Shown here piece by piece: positions 21,901 to 34,100 of a DNA stretch of 64,000 bases. The stretch spans positions 1-64,000 of the forward strand of contig JAUIMM010002551.1 in the NCBI GenBank assembly GCA_031769625.1, written 5' to 3'. A program made the translations under genes and the position numbers. Each line of letters begins with the position of its first letter. The stretch's first letter is position 1. Source of the DNA: Taudactylus pleione (taxonomy: Eukaryota; Chordata; Amphibia; Anura; Myobatrachidae). Below the pieces are notes generated by a model that was given only the letters and a program-made list of their open reading frames with translations, made no database searches and was not told where the DNA came from.

Positions 21901-24900
21901 GAGACGGGGGCGCTGAGTATCAGACAGGAGACGGGGGGCACTGAGTGTCAGACGGGAGACGGGCATCGCTGAGTATCAGATGGGAGACGGGCATCGATGA
22001 GTATCAGACGGGAGACGGGCGGCACTGAGTGTCAGACGGGAGACGGGGGGCGCTGAGTATCAGGCAGGAGACGGGCATCGCTGAGTATCAGACGGGAGAC
22101 GGGCGGCACTGAGTATCAGACGGGAGACGGGCGGCGCTGAGTATCAGACGGGAGACGGGCATCGCTGAGTATCAGACGGGAGACGGGCGGCGCTGAGTAT
22201 CAGACAGGAGACGGGCGGCGCTGAGTATCAGACGAGAGACGGGTAGCGCTGAGTATCAGGCAGGAGACGGGCGGCGCTGAGTATCAGGCAGGAGACGGGC
22301 GGCGCTGAGTATCAGACAGGAGACGGGCATCTCTGAGTATCAGACAGGCTCTGGGTAACCTCCCGCTCTCGGTCACAGGAGGCGGACATCGCTGAGTATC
22401 AGACGGGAGACGGGGGGCGCTGAGTGTCAGACGGGAGACGGGCGGCGCTGAGTATCAGACTGGAGACGGGGGGCGCTGAGTATCAGACGAGAGACGGGGG
22501 GCGCTGAGTATCAGACAGGAGACGGGGGGCGCTGAGTATCAGACAGGAGACGGGGGGCGCTGAGTATCAGACAGGAGACGGGGGGCGCTGAGTATCAGAC
22601 AGGAGACGGGCATCGCTGAGTATCAGACGGGAGACGGGCATCGCTGAGTATCAGACGGGAGACGGGCGTCGTTGAGTGTCAGACGGGAGACGGGCGGCAC
22701 TGAGTATCAGGCAGGAGACGGGCGGCGCTGAGTATCAGACGGGAGACGGGCGGCGCTGAGTATCAGACGGGAGACGGGCATCTCTGAGTATCAGACGGGA
22801 GACGGGCGGCACTGAGTATCAGACGGGAGACGGGCGGCGCTGAGTATCAGGCAGGAGACGGGCGGCGCTGAGTATCAGACGGGAGACGGGCGGCGCTGAG
22901 TATCAGGCAGGAGACGGGCGGCGCTGAGTATCAGACGGGAGACGGGCGGCGCTGAGTATCAGACGGGAGACGGGGGGCGCTGAGTATCAGACGGGAGACG
23001 GGGGGCGCTGAGTATCAGACAGGAGATGGGCATCGCTGAGTATCAGACAGGAGACGGGCATCTCTGAGTATCAGACAGGCTCTGGGTAACCTCCCGCTCT
23101 CGGTCACAGGAGGCGGACATCGCTGAGTATCAGACGGGAGACGGGGGGCGCTGAGTATCAGGCAGGAGACGGGGGGCGCTGAGTATCAGACAGGAGACGG
23201 GGGGCGCTGAGTATCAGACAGGAGACGGGCGGCGCTGAGTATCAGACTGGAGACGGGCGGCGCTGAGTATCAGACAGGAGACGGGCGGCGCTGAGTATCA
23301 GACAGGAGACGGGGGGCGCTGAGTATCAGACAGGAGACGGGCATCGCTGAGTATCACACGGGAGACGGGGGACGCTGAGTGTCAGACGGGAGACGGGCGG
23401 CGCTGAGTATCAGACGAGAGACGGGGGCGCTGAGTATCAGACGAGAGACGGGGGGCGCTGAGTATCAGACGGGAGACGGGCGGCGCTGAGTATCAGACGG
23501 GAGACGGGCATCGCTGAGTATCAGATGGGAGACGGGGGGCGCTGAGTATCAGACAGGAGACGGGGGGCGCTGAGTATCAGACAGGAGACGGGGGGCGCTG
23601 AGTATCAGACAGGAGACGGGGGGCGCTGAGTATCAGACAGGAGACGGGGGGCACTGAGTATCAGACAGGAGACGGGCATCGCTGAGTATCAGATGGGAGA
23701 CGGGCGGCGCTGAGTATCAGACGGGAGACGGGCGGCGCTGAGTATCAGACAGGCTCTGGGTAACCTCCCGCTCTCGGTCACAGGAGGCGGGCATCGCTGA
23801 GTATCAGACAGGAGACGGGGGGCGCTGAGTATCAGACAGGAGACGGGCATCTCTGAGTATCAGACAGGCTCTGGGTAACCTCCCGCTCTCGGTCACAGGA
23901 GGCGGACATCGCTGAGTATCAGACGGGAGACGGGGGGCGCTGAGTATCAGGCAGGAGACGGGGGGCGCTGAGTATCAGACAGGAGACGGGGGGCGCTGAG
24001 TATCAGACAGGAGACGGGCGGCGCTGAGTATCAGACTGGAGACGGGCGGCGCTGAGTATCAGACAGGAGACGGGCGGCGCTGAGTATCAGACAGGAGACG
24101 GGGGGCGCTGAGTATCAGACAGGAGACGGGCATCGCTGAGTATCACACGGGAGACGGGGGACGCTGAGTGTCAGACGGGAGACGGGCGGCGCTGAGTATC
24201 AGACGAGAGACGGGGGCGCTGAGTATCAGACGAGAGACGGGGGGCGCTGAGTATCAGACGGGAGATGGGCGGCGCTGAGTATCAGACGGGAGACGGGCAT
24301 CGCTGAGTATCAGATGGGAGACGGGGGGCGCTGAGTATCAGACAGGAGATGGGGGGCGCTGAGTATCAGACAGGAGACGGGGGGCGCTGAGTATCAGACA
24401 GGAGACGGGGGGCGCTGAGTATCAGACAGGAGACGGGGGGCACTGAGTATCAGACAGGAGACGGGCATCGCTGAGTATCAGACGGGAGACGGGCGGCGCT
24501 GAGTATCAGACGGGAGACGGGCGGCGCTGAGTATCAGACAGGCTCTGGGTAACCTCCCGCTCTCGGTCACAGGAGGCGGGCATCGCTGAGTATCAGACAG
24601 GAGACGGGGGGCGCTGAGTATCAGACAGGAGACGGGCGGCGCTGAGTATCAGACAGGAGACGGGCGGCGCTGAGTATCAGACAGGAGACGGGGGCGCTGA
24701 GTATCAGGCAGGAGACGAGGGGCGCTGAGTATCAGACGGGAGACGGGCGGCGCTGAGTATCAGACGGGAGACGGGCGGCACTGAGTATCAGACGGGAGAC
24801 GGGCGGCGCTGAGTATCAGACGAGAGACGGGCGGCGCTGAGTATCAGACGAGAGACGGGCGGCGCTGAGTATCAGACGAGAGACGGGGGCGCTGAGTATC

Positions 24901-26062
24901 AGACAGGAGACGGGGGGCACTGAGTGTCAGACGGGAGACGGGCATCGCTGAGTATCAGATGGGAGACGGGCATCGATGAGTATCAGACGGGAGACGGGCG
25001 GCACTGAGTGTCAGACGGGAGACGGGGGGCGCTGAGTATCAGGCAGGAGACGGGCATCGCTGAGTATCAGACGGGAGACGGGCGGCACTGAGTATCAGAC
25101 GGGAGACGGGCGGCGCTGAGTATCAGACGGGAGACGGGCATCGCTGAGTATCAGACGGGAGACGGGCGGCGCTGAGTATCAGACAGGAGACGGGCGGCGC
25201 TGAGTATCAGACGAGAGACGGGTAGCGCTGAGTATCAGGCAGGAGACGGGCGGCGCTGAGTATCAGGCAGGAGACGGGCGGCGCTGAGTATCAGACAGGA
25301 GACGGGCATCTCTGAGTATCAGACAGGCTCTGGGTAACCTCCCGCTCTCGGTCACAGGAGGCGGACATCGCTGAGTATCAGACGGGAGACGGGGGGCGCT
25401 GAGTGTCAGACGGGAGACGGGGGGCGCTGAGTGTCAGACGGGAGACGGGGGGCGCTGAGTATCAGACTGGAGACGGGGGGCGCTGAGTATCAGACGAGAG
25501 ACGGGGGCGCTGAGTATCAGACAGGAGACGGGGGGCGCTGAGTATCAGACAGGAGACGGGGGGCGCTGAGTATCAGACAGGAGACGGGCATCGCTGAGTA
25601 TCAGACGGGAGACGGGCATCGCTGAGTATCAGACGGGAGACGGGCGTCGTTGAGTGTCAGACGGGGGGCGCTGAGTATCAGACGGGAGACGGGCGGCGCC
25701 GAGTATCAGACAGGAGACAGGCGGCGCTGAGTGTCAGATAGGATACGGGCGGCGCTGAGTGTCAGACAGGAGACGGGCGGCGCTGAGTGTCAGACAGGAG
25801 ACGGGCATCGCTGAGTATCAGACTGGAGACGGGCGGCGCTGAGTATCAGACAGGAGACGGGCGGCGCTGAGTATCAGACAGGAGACGGGCGGCGCTGAGT
25901 ATCAGACAGGAGACGGGCATCGCTGAGTATCAGACAGGAGACGGGCGGCGCTGAGTATCAGACAGGAGACGGGCGGCGCTGAGTATCAGACAGGAGACGG
26001 GCGGCGCTGAGTATCAGACAGGAGACGGGGGGCGCTGAGTATCAGACAGGCTCTGGGTAACC
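18978..26062. repeat. 28-bp G-rich minisatellite, about 250 copies, with a 59-bp marker unit
   Basis: The basic unit is GCTGAGTATCAGACAGGAGA plus CGGGCGGC or CGGGGGGC. A longer variant of 59 bp, with CTCTGGGTAACCTCCCGCTC and CGGTCACAGGAGG inserted, recurs at 19196, 19758, 20125, 20799, 20914, 21560, 22345, 23076, 23750, 23865, 24539 and 25324. A partial copy at 26047 ends the array. Intervals equal 59 plus multiples of 28, less one or two single-base deletions. TGA occurs in every unit, so no long frame exists on the plus strand. Confidence 0.95.
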
Positions 26063-26153
26063 TCGCAGACATGACCGATGTGCATGTGGGAGTGGTCAGT
26101 ACCAGGGAAGTTCCTTTGGATCCTTCTCATGGAATACGCAGCCCATAGACTGT

Positions 26154-26588
26154 GGGCCCCATTTACAAACGAAGGGAAATACCAGCTCGTTTAGCATCAC
26201 TGTGATACAAATGAAAATTCCACTGGTATTTAGTAATACTTACCCCTCCGGCGAGGTCCCGCAAAGTCCAGCGGAATCCTAGTCCTCGACGAGGTCCTCT
26301 GCTGGGCTGCTGGCAGCCTAACGCTGCCAGCGACGGGGCTCCAGGGTCATGTGCATGACAGGGAGACCCGGCAGTGCCTGGAAGGTTTAGTTGAAGCTGA
26401 AAAGGCCCCGCCGGGTCTCCATTTCCGGCAATGGGGCCCGCCTCGCTCTCGCCATCTTTTAGATGGCGAGAGCGATGCTGTACAAACAGCGGTAATCTAA
26501 GATTACCGCTGTTTACTAAATACAGCAAGACGGTATAACCCCTTTAGCGAGCGCTATAGGGGTTATATTTCGTTTGTAAATGGGGCCC
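26154..26588. mobile_element. Short inverted-repeat element (MITE) with internal hairpins
   Basis: Perfect 20-bp terminal inverted repeats: GGGCCCCATTTACAAACGAA at 26154-26173 and its complement at 26569-26588. TGT flanks both ends, a possible 3-bp target duplication. Inside are perfect stem-loops at 26444-26474 (14-bp arms CGCTCTCGCCATCT) and 26484-26514 (15-bp arms AAACAGCGGTAATCT), and a smaller CTGGCAGC/GCTGCCAG hairpin near 26310. There is no coding capacity. A 3-bp duplication suggests a PIF/Harbinger-type origin, but the site is not the usual TWA, so the family is uncertain. Confidence 0.8.
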
Positions 26589-27030
26589 TGTAAGAGATAT
26601 CGCTGGCAAATTTGTTACATTTTAGCAGCCCCAAAAACTTGGGACTGATATCTGCTCCCGTCCCCCGTAGCTGCATTCAGTGGGGGTTTAATATTTGTGC
26701 GTTCCTCCCTAAGATGCCTGCGAGACATAGAGCTAGAATGTGATAATGGACTTCACAGTTGTTATTTAGGGGCCTATTAATCCCTGGGGTCGGATGTCCT
26801 TCTGCTGTCACCTGGGTTCACTCACACACGGCCACAGGACACGAGTAGGGAGGTGGCAGAGGGACCCCTCCCCACATCTCCGGACCTCCTCCCATAGGAA
26901 AGATCGGAACATCTGGGGAAAAAAAACACCATCTGAAGATAATGTTGGTTCCCACAGACAAACTCCTCCTGAATACTAGGCACCCGCATCGGGCCGCAAA
27001 TAACATTGTAACAGGCCCATTACTGATATA
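26589..27030. other. Anonymous sequence between two MITEs
   Basis: No recognisable feature. Confidence 0.4.
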
Positions 27031-27038
27031 GAATAGGC

Positions 27039-27222
27039 CAGAGGTTCCCAAACGCGCTCCTCAAGGCTCCCCAACAGTACAGGTGTTAGAGAGATCCATG
27101 GCTGAGCACAGGTGGCTAAATCATACTGACTGAGGTACTAATGAAGTCACCTGTGCTCAGCCATGGAGATCTCTACACCTGAGCTGTTGGGGAGCCCTGA
27201 GGAGCACGTTTGGGAACCTCTG
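27039..27222. mobile_element. hAT-type MITE with 8-bp target-site duplication
   Basis: The element begins CAGAGGTTCCCAAACG and ends with the exact complement CGTTTGGGAACCTCTG. The inverted homology continues inward for most of the 184 bp (CATGGCTGAGCACAGGTG and its complement). GAATAGGC flanks both ends (27031-27038 and 27223-27230) as a perfect 8-bp duplication. CAG..GGTTCCCAAAC ends with 8-bp duplications are typical of hAT (Charlie-like) elements. It is non-autonomous. Confidence 0.92.
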
Positions 27223-27230
27223 GAATAGGC

Positions 27231-27733
27231 CCCTTATAGTGAGTAATGCATGCTCCTTCTCCCTCTTGTCTACTAGCGTGTGACGGACTGCGCACCCCCT
27301 GAGAAGCCCACTGTCGGTGCCTAAGGGCAGTGCAGCTCCACTGGCAGTTGTATACACTCAACTATCGGGGCACCATTGCTTGAACCATTGATATGGCGTC
27401 CTATGGCTGGCACAGTGTCACTTTCGGAAAATCCTCTAATCCTGGCTGCTGTGTCTGCGGCTCTGCGCTTGGTAACGCAGCCGCAATCGCTGACACTCCC
27501 ATAACACGTCCATGAATCGGCCTTTTGTTGTGTTCACTTCAGGCCTCCTCCCAAACACTGCCCAGGAACGGCCATGGCTCTCTGCCGCCAGCTCACATGG
27601 GAGTCATCCCGTAACGCAGTAGCTGTCTCTGCTCAGTGGTACAGATGCGCCATCGGGGGTTTTCAGGACTTTTCACGCATGCGCAGTAGCAAATAATCGA
27701 CATGGCGCTTAACTCTGATGGGCCCAGGGTGCT
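27231..27733. other. Anonymous sequence
   Basis: No gene recognised. Open frames under 70 codons only. Confidence 0.4.
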
Positions 27734-27888
27734 AATGGCAGCTAATACATGACATGATATATCACCTATTATGGCCGCCCCCATAACTATATATACTCCA
27801 TGTTACCTCCCTATGCTGGGATGAAGGACTGTATCTATCATGTGCCTTATTCATTGTGATTACGTATCGTCATGTATTAGCTGCCATT
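27734..27888. repeat. Inverted repeat, probable old foldback/MITE core
   Basis: AATGGCAGCTAATACATGAC (27734-27753) is perfectly inverted at 27869-27888, with about 115 bp between. Flanking similarity outside the 20-bp arms is weak (GGCGC on both sides), and no target duplication was found. Confidence 0.6.
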
Positions 27889-27980
27889 GCGCCTGATTCA
27901 GAGCTACACGTAGGCTGCTGATAGTTTACACGCATGCTGCCGATGTTTTCAGTCTGCGCATCCGTCCAACTGGTCACCGC

Positions 27981-27990
27981 TATAAAAAGC
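27981..27990 (+). promoter_or_regulatory. TATA-box-like sequence upstream of the 18-bp array
   Basis: TATAAAAAGC stands 75 bases before an ATG in good context (GTGATGG, 28056), which runs into the array in the SYYDG frame. It is 103 bases before a second ATG (GCCATGT, 28084) that enters the array in the LIMM frame. Promoter activity is pure inference: such a motif is common by chance. Confidence 0.25.
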
Positions 27991-28137
27991 AGATGGAAAT
28001 TGGATGTGTTCCTGGGTAGTACTAGTAACATGGGGTAGCTAGCCAGCCACGGCATGTGATGGTTACCACTGATACGGGCGGCCATGTTCAAACAGAGATT
28101 CTGCGCCTCCATAGGGCTGGTGCAAACTTCCATGGTG

Positions 28138-31100
28138 CGATGGATGATGCATATTATTATGATGGCGCATATTATGATGGCATGTCTTATGATGCCGCAT
28201 CTTCTTATGATGGAGCATATTATGATGGCACGTCTTATGATGGCGCGTCTTATGATGTCATGTCTTAAGATGGGGCATCTTATGATGGCATGTCTTATGA
28301 TGGCATTTCTTATTATGATGGCGCATCTTATTATGATGGCGCATCTTATTATGGCATGTCTTATGATGGCGCGTCTTATTATGATGGCGCGTTTTATTAT
28401 GATGGATCGTCTTATTATGATGGTGCATCTCTTTATGATGGATCGTCTTATTATGATGGCGCATCTTATGATGGCATGTCTTATGATGGTGCGTCTTATT
28501 CTGACGGCATTTCTTATTATGACGGCGCATCTTAATATGATGGATCGCCTTATTATGATGGATCGTCTTATTATGATGGATCGTCTTATTATGATGATGC
28601 GTCTTATTATGATGGCGCGTCTTATTATGATGGAGCGTTTTATTATGATGGAGTGTCTTATTATGATGAAGTGTCTTATTATGATGAAGTGTCTTATTAT
28701 GATGAAGTGTCTTATTATGATGAAGTGTCTTATTATGATGGAGCGTCTTATTATGATGGACCGTATTATTATGATGGATCGTCTTATTATGATGGAGCGT
28801 CTTATTATGATGGAGCGTCTTATTATGATGGTGCGTCTTATTATGATGGTGTGTCTTATTATGATGGAGTGTCTTATTATGATGGAGTGTCTTATTATGA
28901 TGGAGCGTCTTATTATGATGGAGCGTCTTATTATGATGGAGCGTCTTATTATGATGGCGCGTCTTATTATGATGGCGCGTCTTATTATGATGGAGCGTCT
29001 TATTATGATGGAGCGTCTTATTATGATGGAGCGTCTTATTATGATGGCGCGTCTTATTATGATGGCGCGTCTTATTATGATGAAGCGTCTTATTATGATG
29101 GAGTGTCTTATTATGATGGCGCGTCTTATTATGATGGCGCGTCTTATTATGATGGCGTGTCTTATTATTATGGCGTGTCTTATTATGATGGAGCGTCTTA
29201 TTATGATGGAGCGTCTTATTATGATTGAGTGTCTTATTATGATGGATTTTCTTATTATGATGGCGCGTCTTATTATGATGGCGCGTCTTATTATGATGGC
29301 GCTTCTTATTATGATGGAGTGTCTTATTATGATGGAGTGTCTTATTATGATGGAGTGTCTTATTATGATGGATTTTCTTATTATGATGGCATGTCTTATT
29401 ATGATAGCGCTTCTTAATATGATGATGCATCTTATTATGATGGTGCATCTTATTATGATGGAGCGTCTTATTATGATGGAGCGTATTATTATGGTGGAGC
29501 GTCTTATTATGATGGAGCATCTTATTATGATGGATCGTCTTTTTATTATGGCATGTCTTATGATGGAGTGTCTTATTATGATGGAGTGTCTTATTATGAT
29601 GGATTGTCTTATTATTATGGCATGTCTTATGATGGCGCGTCTTATGATGGAGTGTCCTATTATGATGGAGTGTCCTATTATGATGGAGTGTCCTATTATG
29701 ATGGAGTGTCCTATTATGATGGAGTGTCCTATTATGATGGAGTGTCTTATTATGATGGAGTGTCTTATTATGATGGAGTGTCTTATTATGATGGAGTGTC
29801 TTATTATGATGGCATGTCTTATTATGATGGAGCGTCTTATTATGATGGAGCGTCTTGTTATGATGGCATGTCTTATTATGATAGCGCTTCTTAATATGAT
29901 GATGCATCTTATTATGATTGTGCGTCTTATTATGATGGAGCGTATTATTATGATGGAGTGTCTTATTATGATGGAGCGATGGAGTGTCTTATTATGATGG
30001 AGTATCTTATGATGGTGCTTCTAATTATGATGATGCATCTTATTATGATGGCGCGTCTTATTATGATGGATCGTCTTATTATGATGGATCGTCTTATTAT
30101 GATGGTGCGTCTTATTATGATGGCGCGTCTTATTATGATGGCGCTTCTTATTATGATGGAGTGTCTTATTATGATGGCGCGTCTTATTATGATGGAGCGT
30201 CTTATTATGATGGCGCGTCTTATTATGATGGAGTGTCTTATTATGATGGTGCTTCTAATAATGATGATGCGTCTTATTACGATGGAGTGTCTTATTATGA
30301 TGGAGCGTCTTATTATGATGGAGCGTCTTATTATGATGGAGCGTCTTATTATGATGGAGCGTCTTATTATGATGATGCGTCTTATTATGATGGATAGTCT
30401 TATTATGATGGCGCTTCTAATTATGATGGAGTGTCTTATTATGATGGTGCGTCTTATTATGATGGAGCGTTTTATTATGATGGAGCGTTTTATTATGATG
30501 GAGTGTCTTATTATGATGAAGTGTCTTATTATGATGGAGTGTCTTATTATGATGGATCGTATTATTATGATGGATCGTCTTATTATGATGGAGCGTCTTA
30601 TTATGATGGAGTGTCTTATTATGATGGAGTGTCTTATTATGATGGTGCGTCTTATTATGATGGAGCGTCTTATTATGATGGTGCGTCTTATTATGATGGT
30701 GCGTCTTATTATGATGGAGTGTCTTATTATGATGGAGTGTCTTATTATGATGGAGTGTCTTATTATGATGGAGTGTCTTATTATGATGGAGCGTCTTATT
30801 ATGATGGAGCGTCTTATTATGATGGAGCGTCTTATTATGATGGAGCGTCTTATTATGATGGAGCGTCTTATTATGATGGAGCGTCTTATTATGATGGAGC
30901 GTCTTATTATGATGGAGCGTCTTATTATGATGGAGCGTCTTATTATGATGGCATGTCTTATTATGATAGCGCTTCTTAATATGATGATGCATCTTATTAT
31001 GATGGTGCATCTTATTATGATGGTGCGTCTTATTATGATGGAGCGTCTTATTATGATGGAGCGTATTATTATGATGGAGTGTCTTATTACGATGGCGCGT

Positions 31101-34100
31101 CTTATTATGATGGAGTGTCTTATTATGATGGAGTGTCTTATTATGATGGAGTGTCTTATTATGATGGAGTGTCTTATTATATTGGAGTGTCTTATTATTA
31201 TGGCATGTCTTATGATGGTGCGTCTTATTATGGTGGAGCGTCTTATTATTATGGCATGTCTTATGATGGCGCGTCTTATTATGATGGAGCGTCTTATTAT
31301 TATGGCATGTCTTATGATGGTGCGTCTTATTATGATGGAGCGTCTTATTATTATGGCATGTCTTATGATGGTGCGTCTTATTATGATGGTGCGTCTTATT
31401 TTGATGGCGCGTCTTATTATCATGGCGCGTCTTATTATGATGATGCATCTTATTATGATGGAGTGTCTTATTATGATGGCGCGTCTTATTAATGATGGAG
31501 TGTCTTATTATGATGGAGTATCTTATGATGGCGCTTCTAATTAAGATGATGCGTCTTATGATGGCGCGTCTTATTATGATGGCGCGTCTTATTATGATGG
31601 ATCATCTTATTATGATGGCGCGTCTTATTATGATGGTGCTTCTTAAGATGGCGCGTCTTATTATGATGGCATGTCTTATGATGGCGCGTCTTATTATGAA
31701 GGAGCGTCTTATTATGATGATGTGTCTTATGATGGAGCGTCTTATTATGATGGAGCGTCTTATTATGATGGAGCGTCTTATTATGATGGAGCGTCTTATT
31801 ATGATGGTGCGTCTTATTATGATGGTGCGTCTTATTATGATGGAGTGTCTTATTATTATGGATCGTCTTATTATGATGGATCGTCTTATTATGATGGCGC
31901 GTCTTATGATGGCGGGTCTTATTATGATGGCGGGTCTTATTATGATGGCGCGTCTTATTATGATGGCGCATCTTATGATGGCGCGTCTTATGATGGATCT
32001 TCTTATTATGATGGCGCGTCTTATTATGATGGAGCGTCTTATTATGATGGAGCGTCTTATTATGATGGATCGTCTTATTATGATGGTGCGTCTTATGAAG
32101 GTGCGTCTTATTATGATGGCGCGTCTTATTATGATGGATCGTCTTATGATGGTGCGTCTTATTATGATGGTGCGTCTTATTATGATGGATCGTCTTATTA
32201 TGATGGAGCGTCTTATTATGATGGAGCGTCTTATTATGATGGAGCGTCTTATTATGATGGATCGTCTTATGATGGTGCGTCTTATTATGATGGAGCGTCT
32301 TATTATGATGGAGCGTCTTATTATGATGGAGCGTCTTATTATGATGGAGCGTCTTATTATGATGGTGCGTCTTATTATGATGGATCGTCTTATTATGATG
32401 GCGCGTCTTATTATCATGGTGCCTCTTATTATGATGGCGCGTCTTATTATGATGGTGCATCTTATTATGAAGGAGCGTCTTATTATGATGGCGCGTCTTA
32501 TTATGATGGATCGTCTTATGATGGCGCGTCTTATTCTGATGGCGCGTCTGATTCTGATGGCGCGTCTTATGATGGATCGTCTTATTATGATGGCGCTTCT
32601 TATTATGATGGAGCGTCTTATTATGATGGCGCGTCTTATTATGATGGCGCGTCTTATTATGATGGCGTGTCTTATTATGATGGAGCGTCTTATTATGATG
32701 GTGCGTCTTATTATGATGGATCGTCTTATTATGATGGAGCGTCTTATTATGATGGCGCGTCTTATTATGATGGTGCCTCTTATTATGATGGCGCGTCTTA
32801 TTATGATGGTGCATCTTATTATGAAGGAGCGTCTTATTATGATGGCGCGTCTTATTATGATAGATCGTCTTATGATGGCGCGTCTTATTCTGATGGCGCG
32901 TCTGATTCTGATGGCGCGTCTTATGATGGATCGTCTTATTATGATGGCGCTTCTTATTATGATGGAGCGTCTTATGATGGCGCGTCTTATTATGATGGCG
33001 CGTCTTATTATGATGGAGCGTCATATTATGATGGAGCGTCTTATTATGATGGCGCGTCTTATTATGATGGAGTGTCTTATTATGATGGCGCTTCTAATTA
33101 TGATGGCGCGTCTTATTATGATGGAGCGTCTTATTATGATGGCGCGTCTTATTATGATGGCGCTTCTTATTATGAAGGAGCGTCTTATTATGATGGTGCG
33201 TCTTATTATGATGGAGTGTCTTATTATGATGGCGCGTCTTATTATGATGGCGCGTCTTATTATGATGGCGCTTCTTATTATGATGGCGCTTCTTATTATG
33301 ATTGCGCGTCTTATTATGATGGAGCGTCTTATTATGATGGCGCGTCTTATTATGATGGAGTGTCTTATTATGATGGCGCTTATTATGATGGAGTGTCTTA
33401 TTATGATGGCGCGTCTTATGATGGATCGTCTTATGATGGTGCGTCTTATGATGGCGCGTCTTATTATGATGGATCGTCTTATTATGATGGTGCGTCTTAT
33501 TATGATGGTGCTTCTTAAGATGGCACGTCTTATTATGATGGCATGTCTTATGATGGCGCGTCTTATTATGAAGGAGCGTCTTATTATGATGATGTGTCTT
33601 ATTATGATGGAGCGTCTTATTATGATGGAGCGTCTTATTATGATGGAGCGTCTTATTATGATGGAGCGTCTTATTATGATGGATCGTCTTATTATGATGG
33701 ATCGTCTTATGATGGCGGGTCTTATTATGATGGCGCGTTTTATTATGATGGCGCATCTTATTATGATGGCGCATCTTATTATGATGGAGCGTCTTATTAT
33801 GATGGCGCGTCTTATTATGATGGAGTGTCTTATTATGATGGCGCTTATTATGATGGAGTGTCTTATTATGATGGCGCGTCTTATGATTGATCGTCTTATG
33901 ATGGTGCGTCTTATTATGATGGCGCGTCTTATTATGATGGAGTGTCTTATTATGATGGATCGTCTTATTATGATGGTGCGTCTTATGAAGGTGCGTCTTA
34001 TGAAGGTGCGTCTTATGAAGGTGCGTCTTATGAAGGTGCGTCTTATTATGATGGAGCGTCTTATTATGATGGCGCGTCTTATTATGATGGATCGTCTTAT

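Noticed and set aside
18978..26062. CRISPR-like array
   Set aside because: Repeats are directly adjacent and there are no unique spacers between conserved repeats. The context is eukaryotic.
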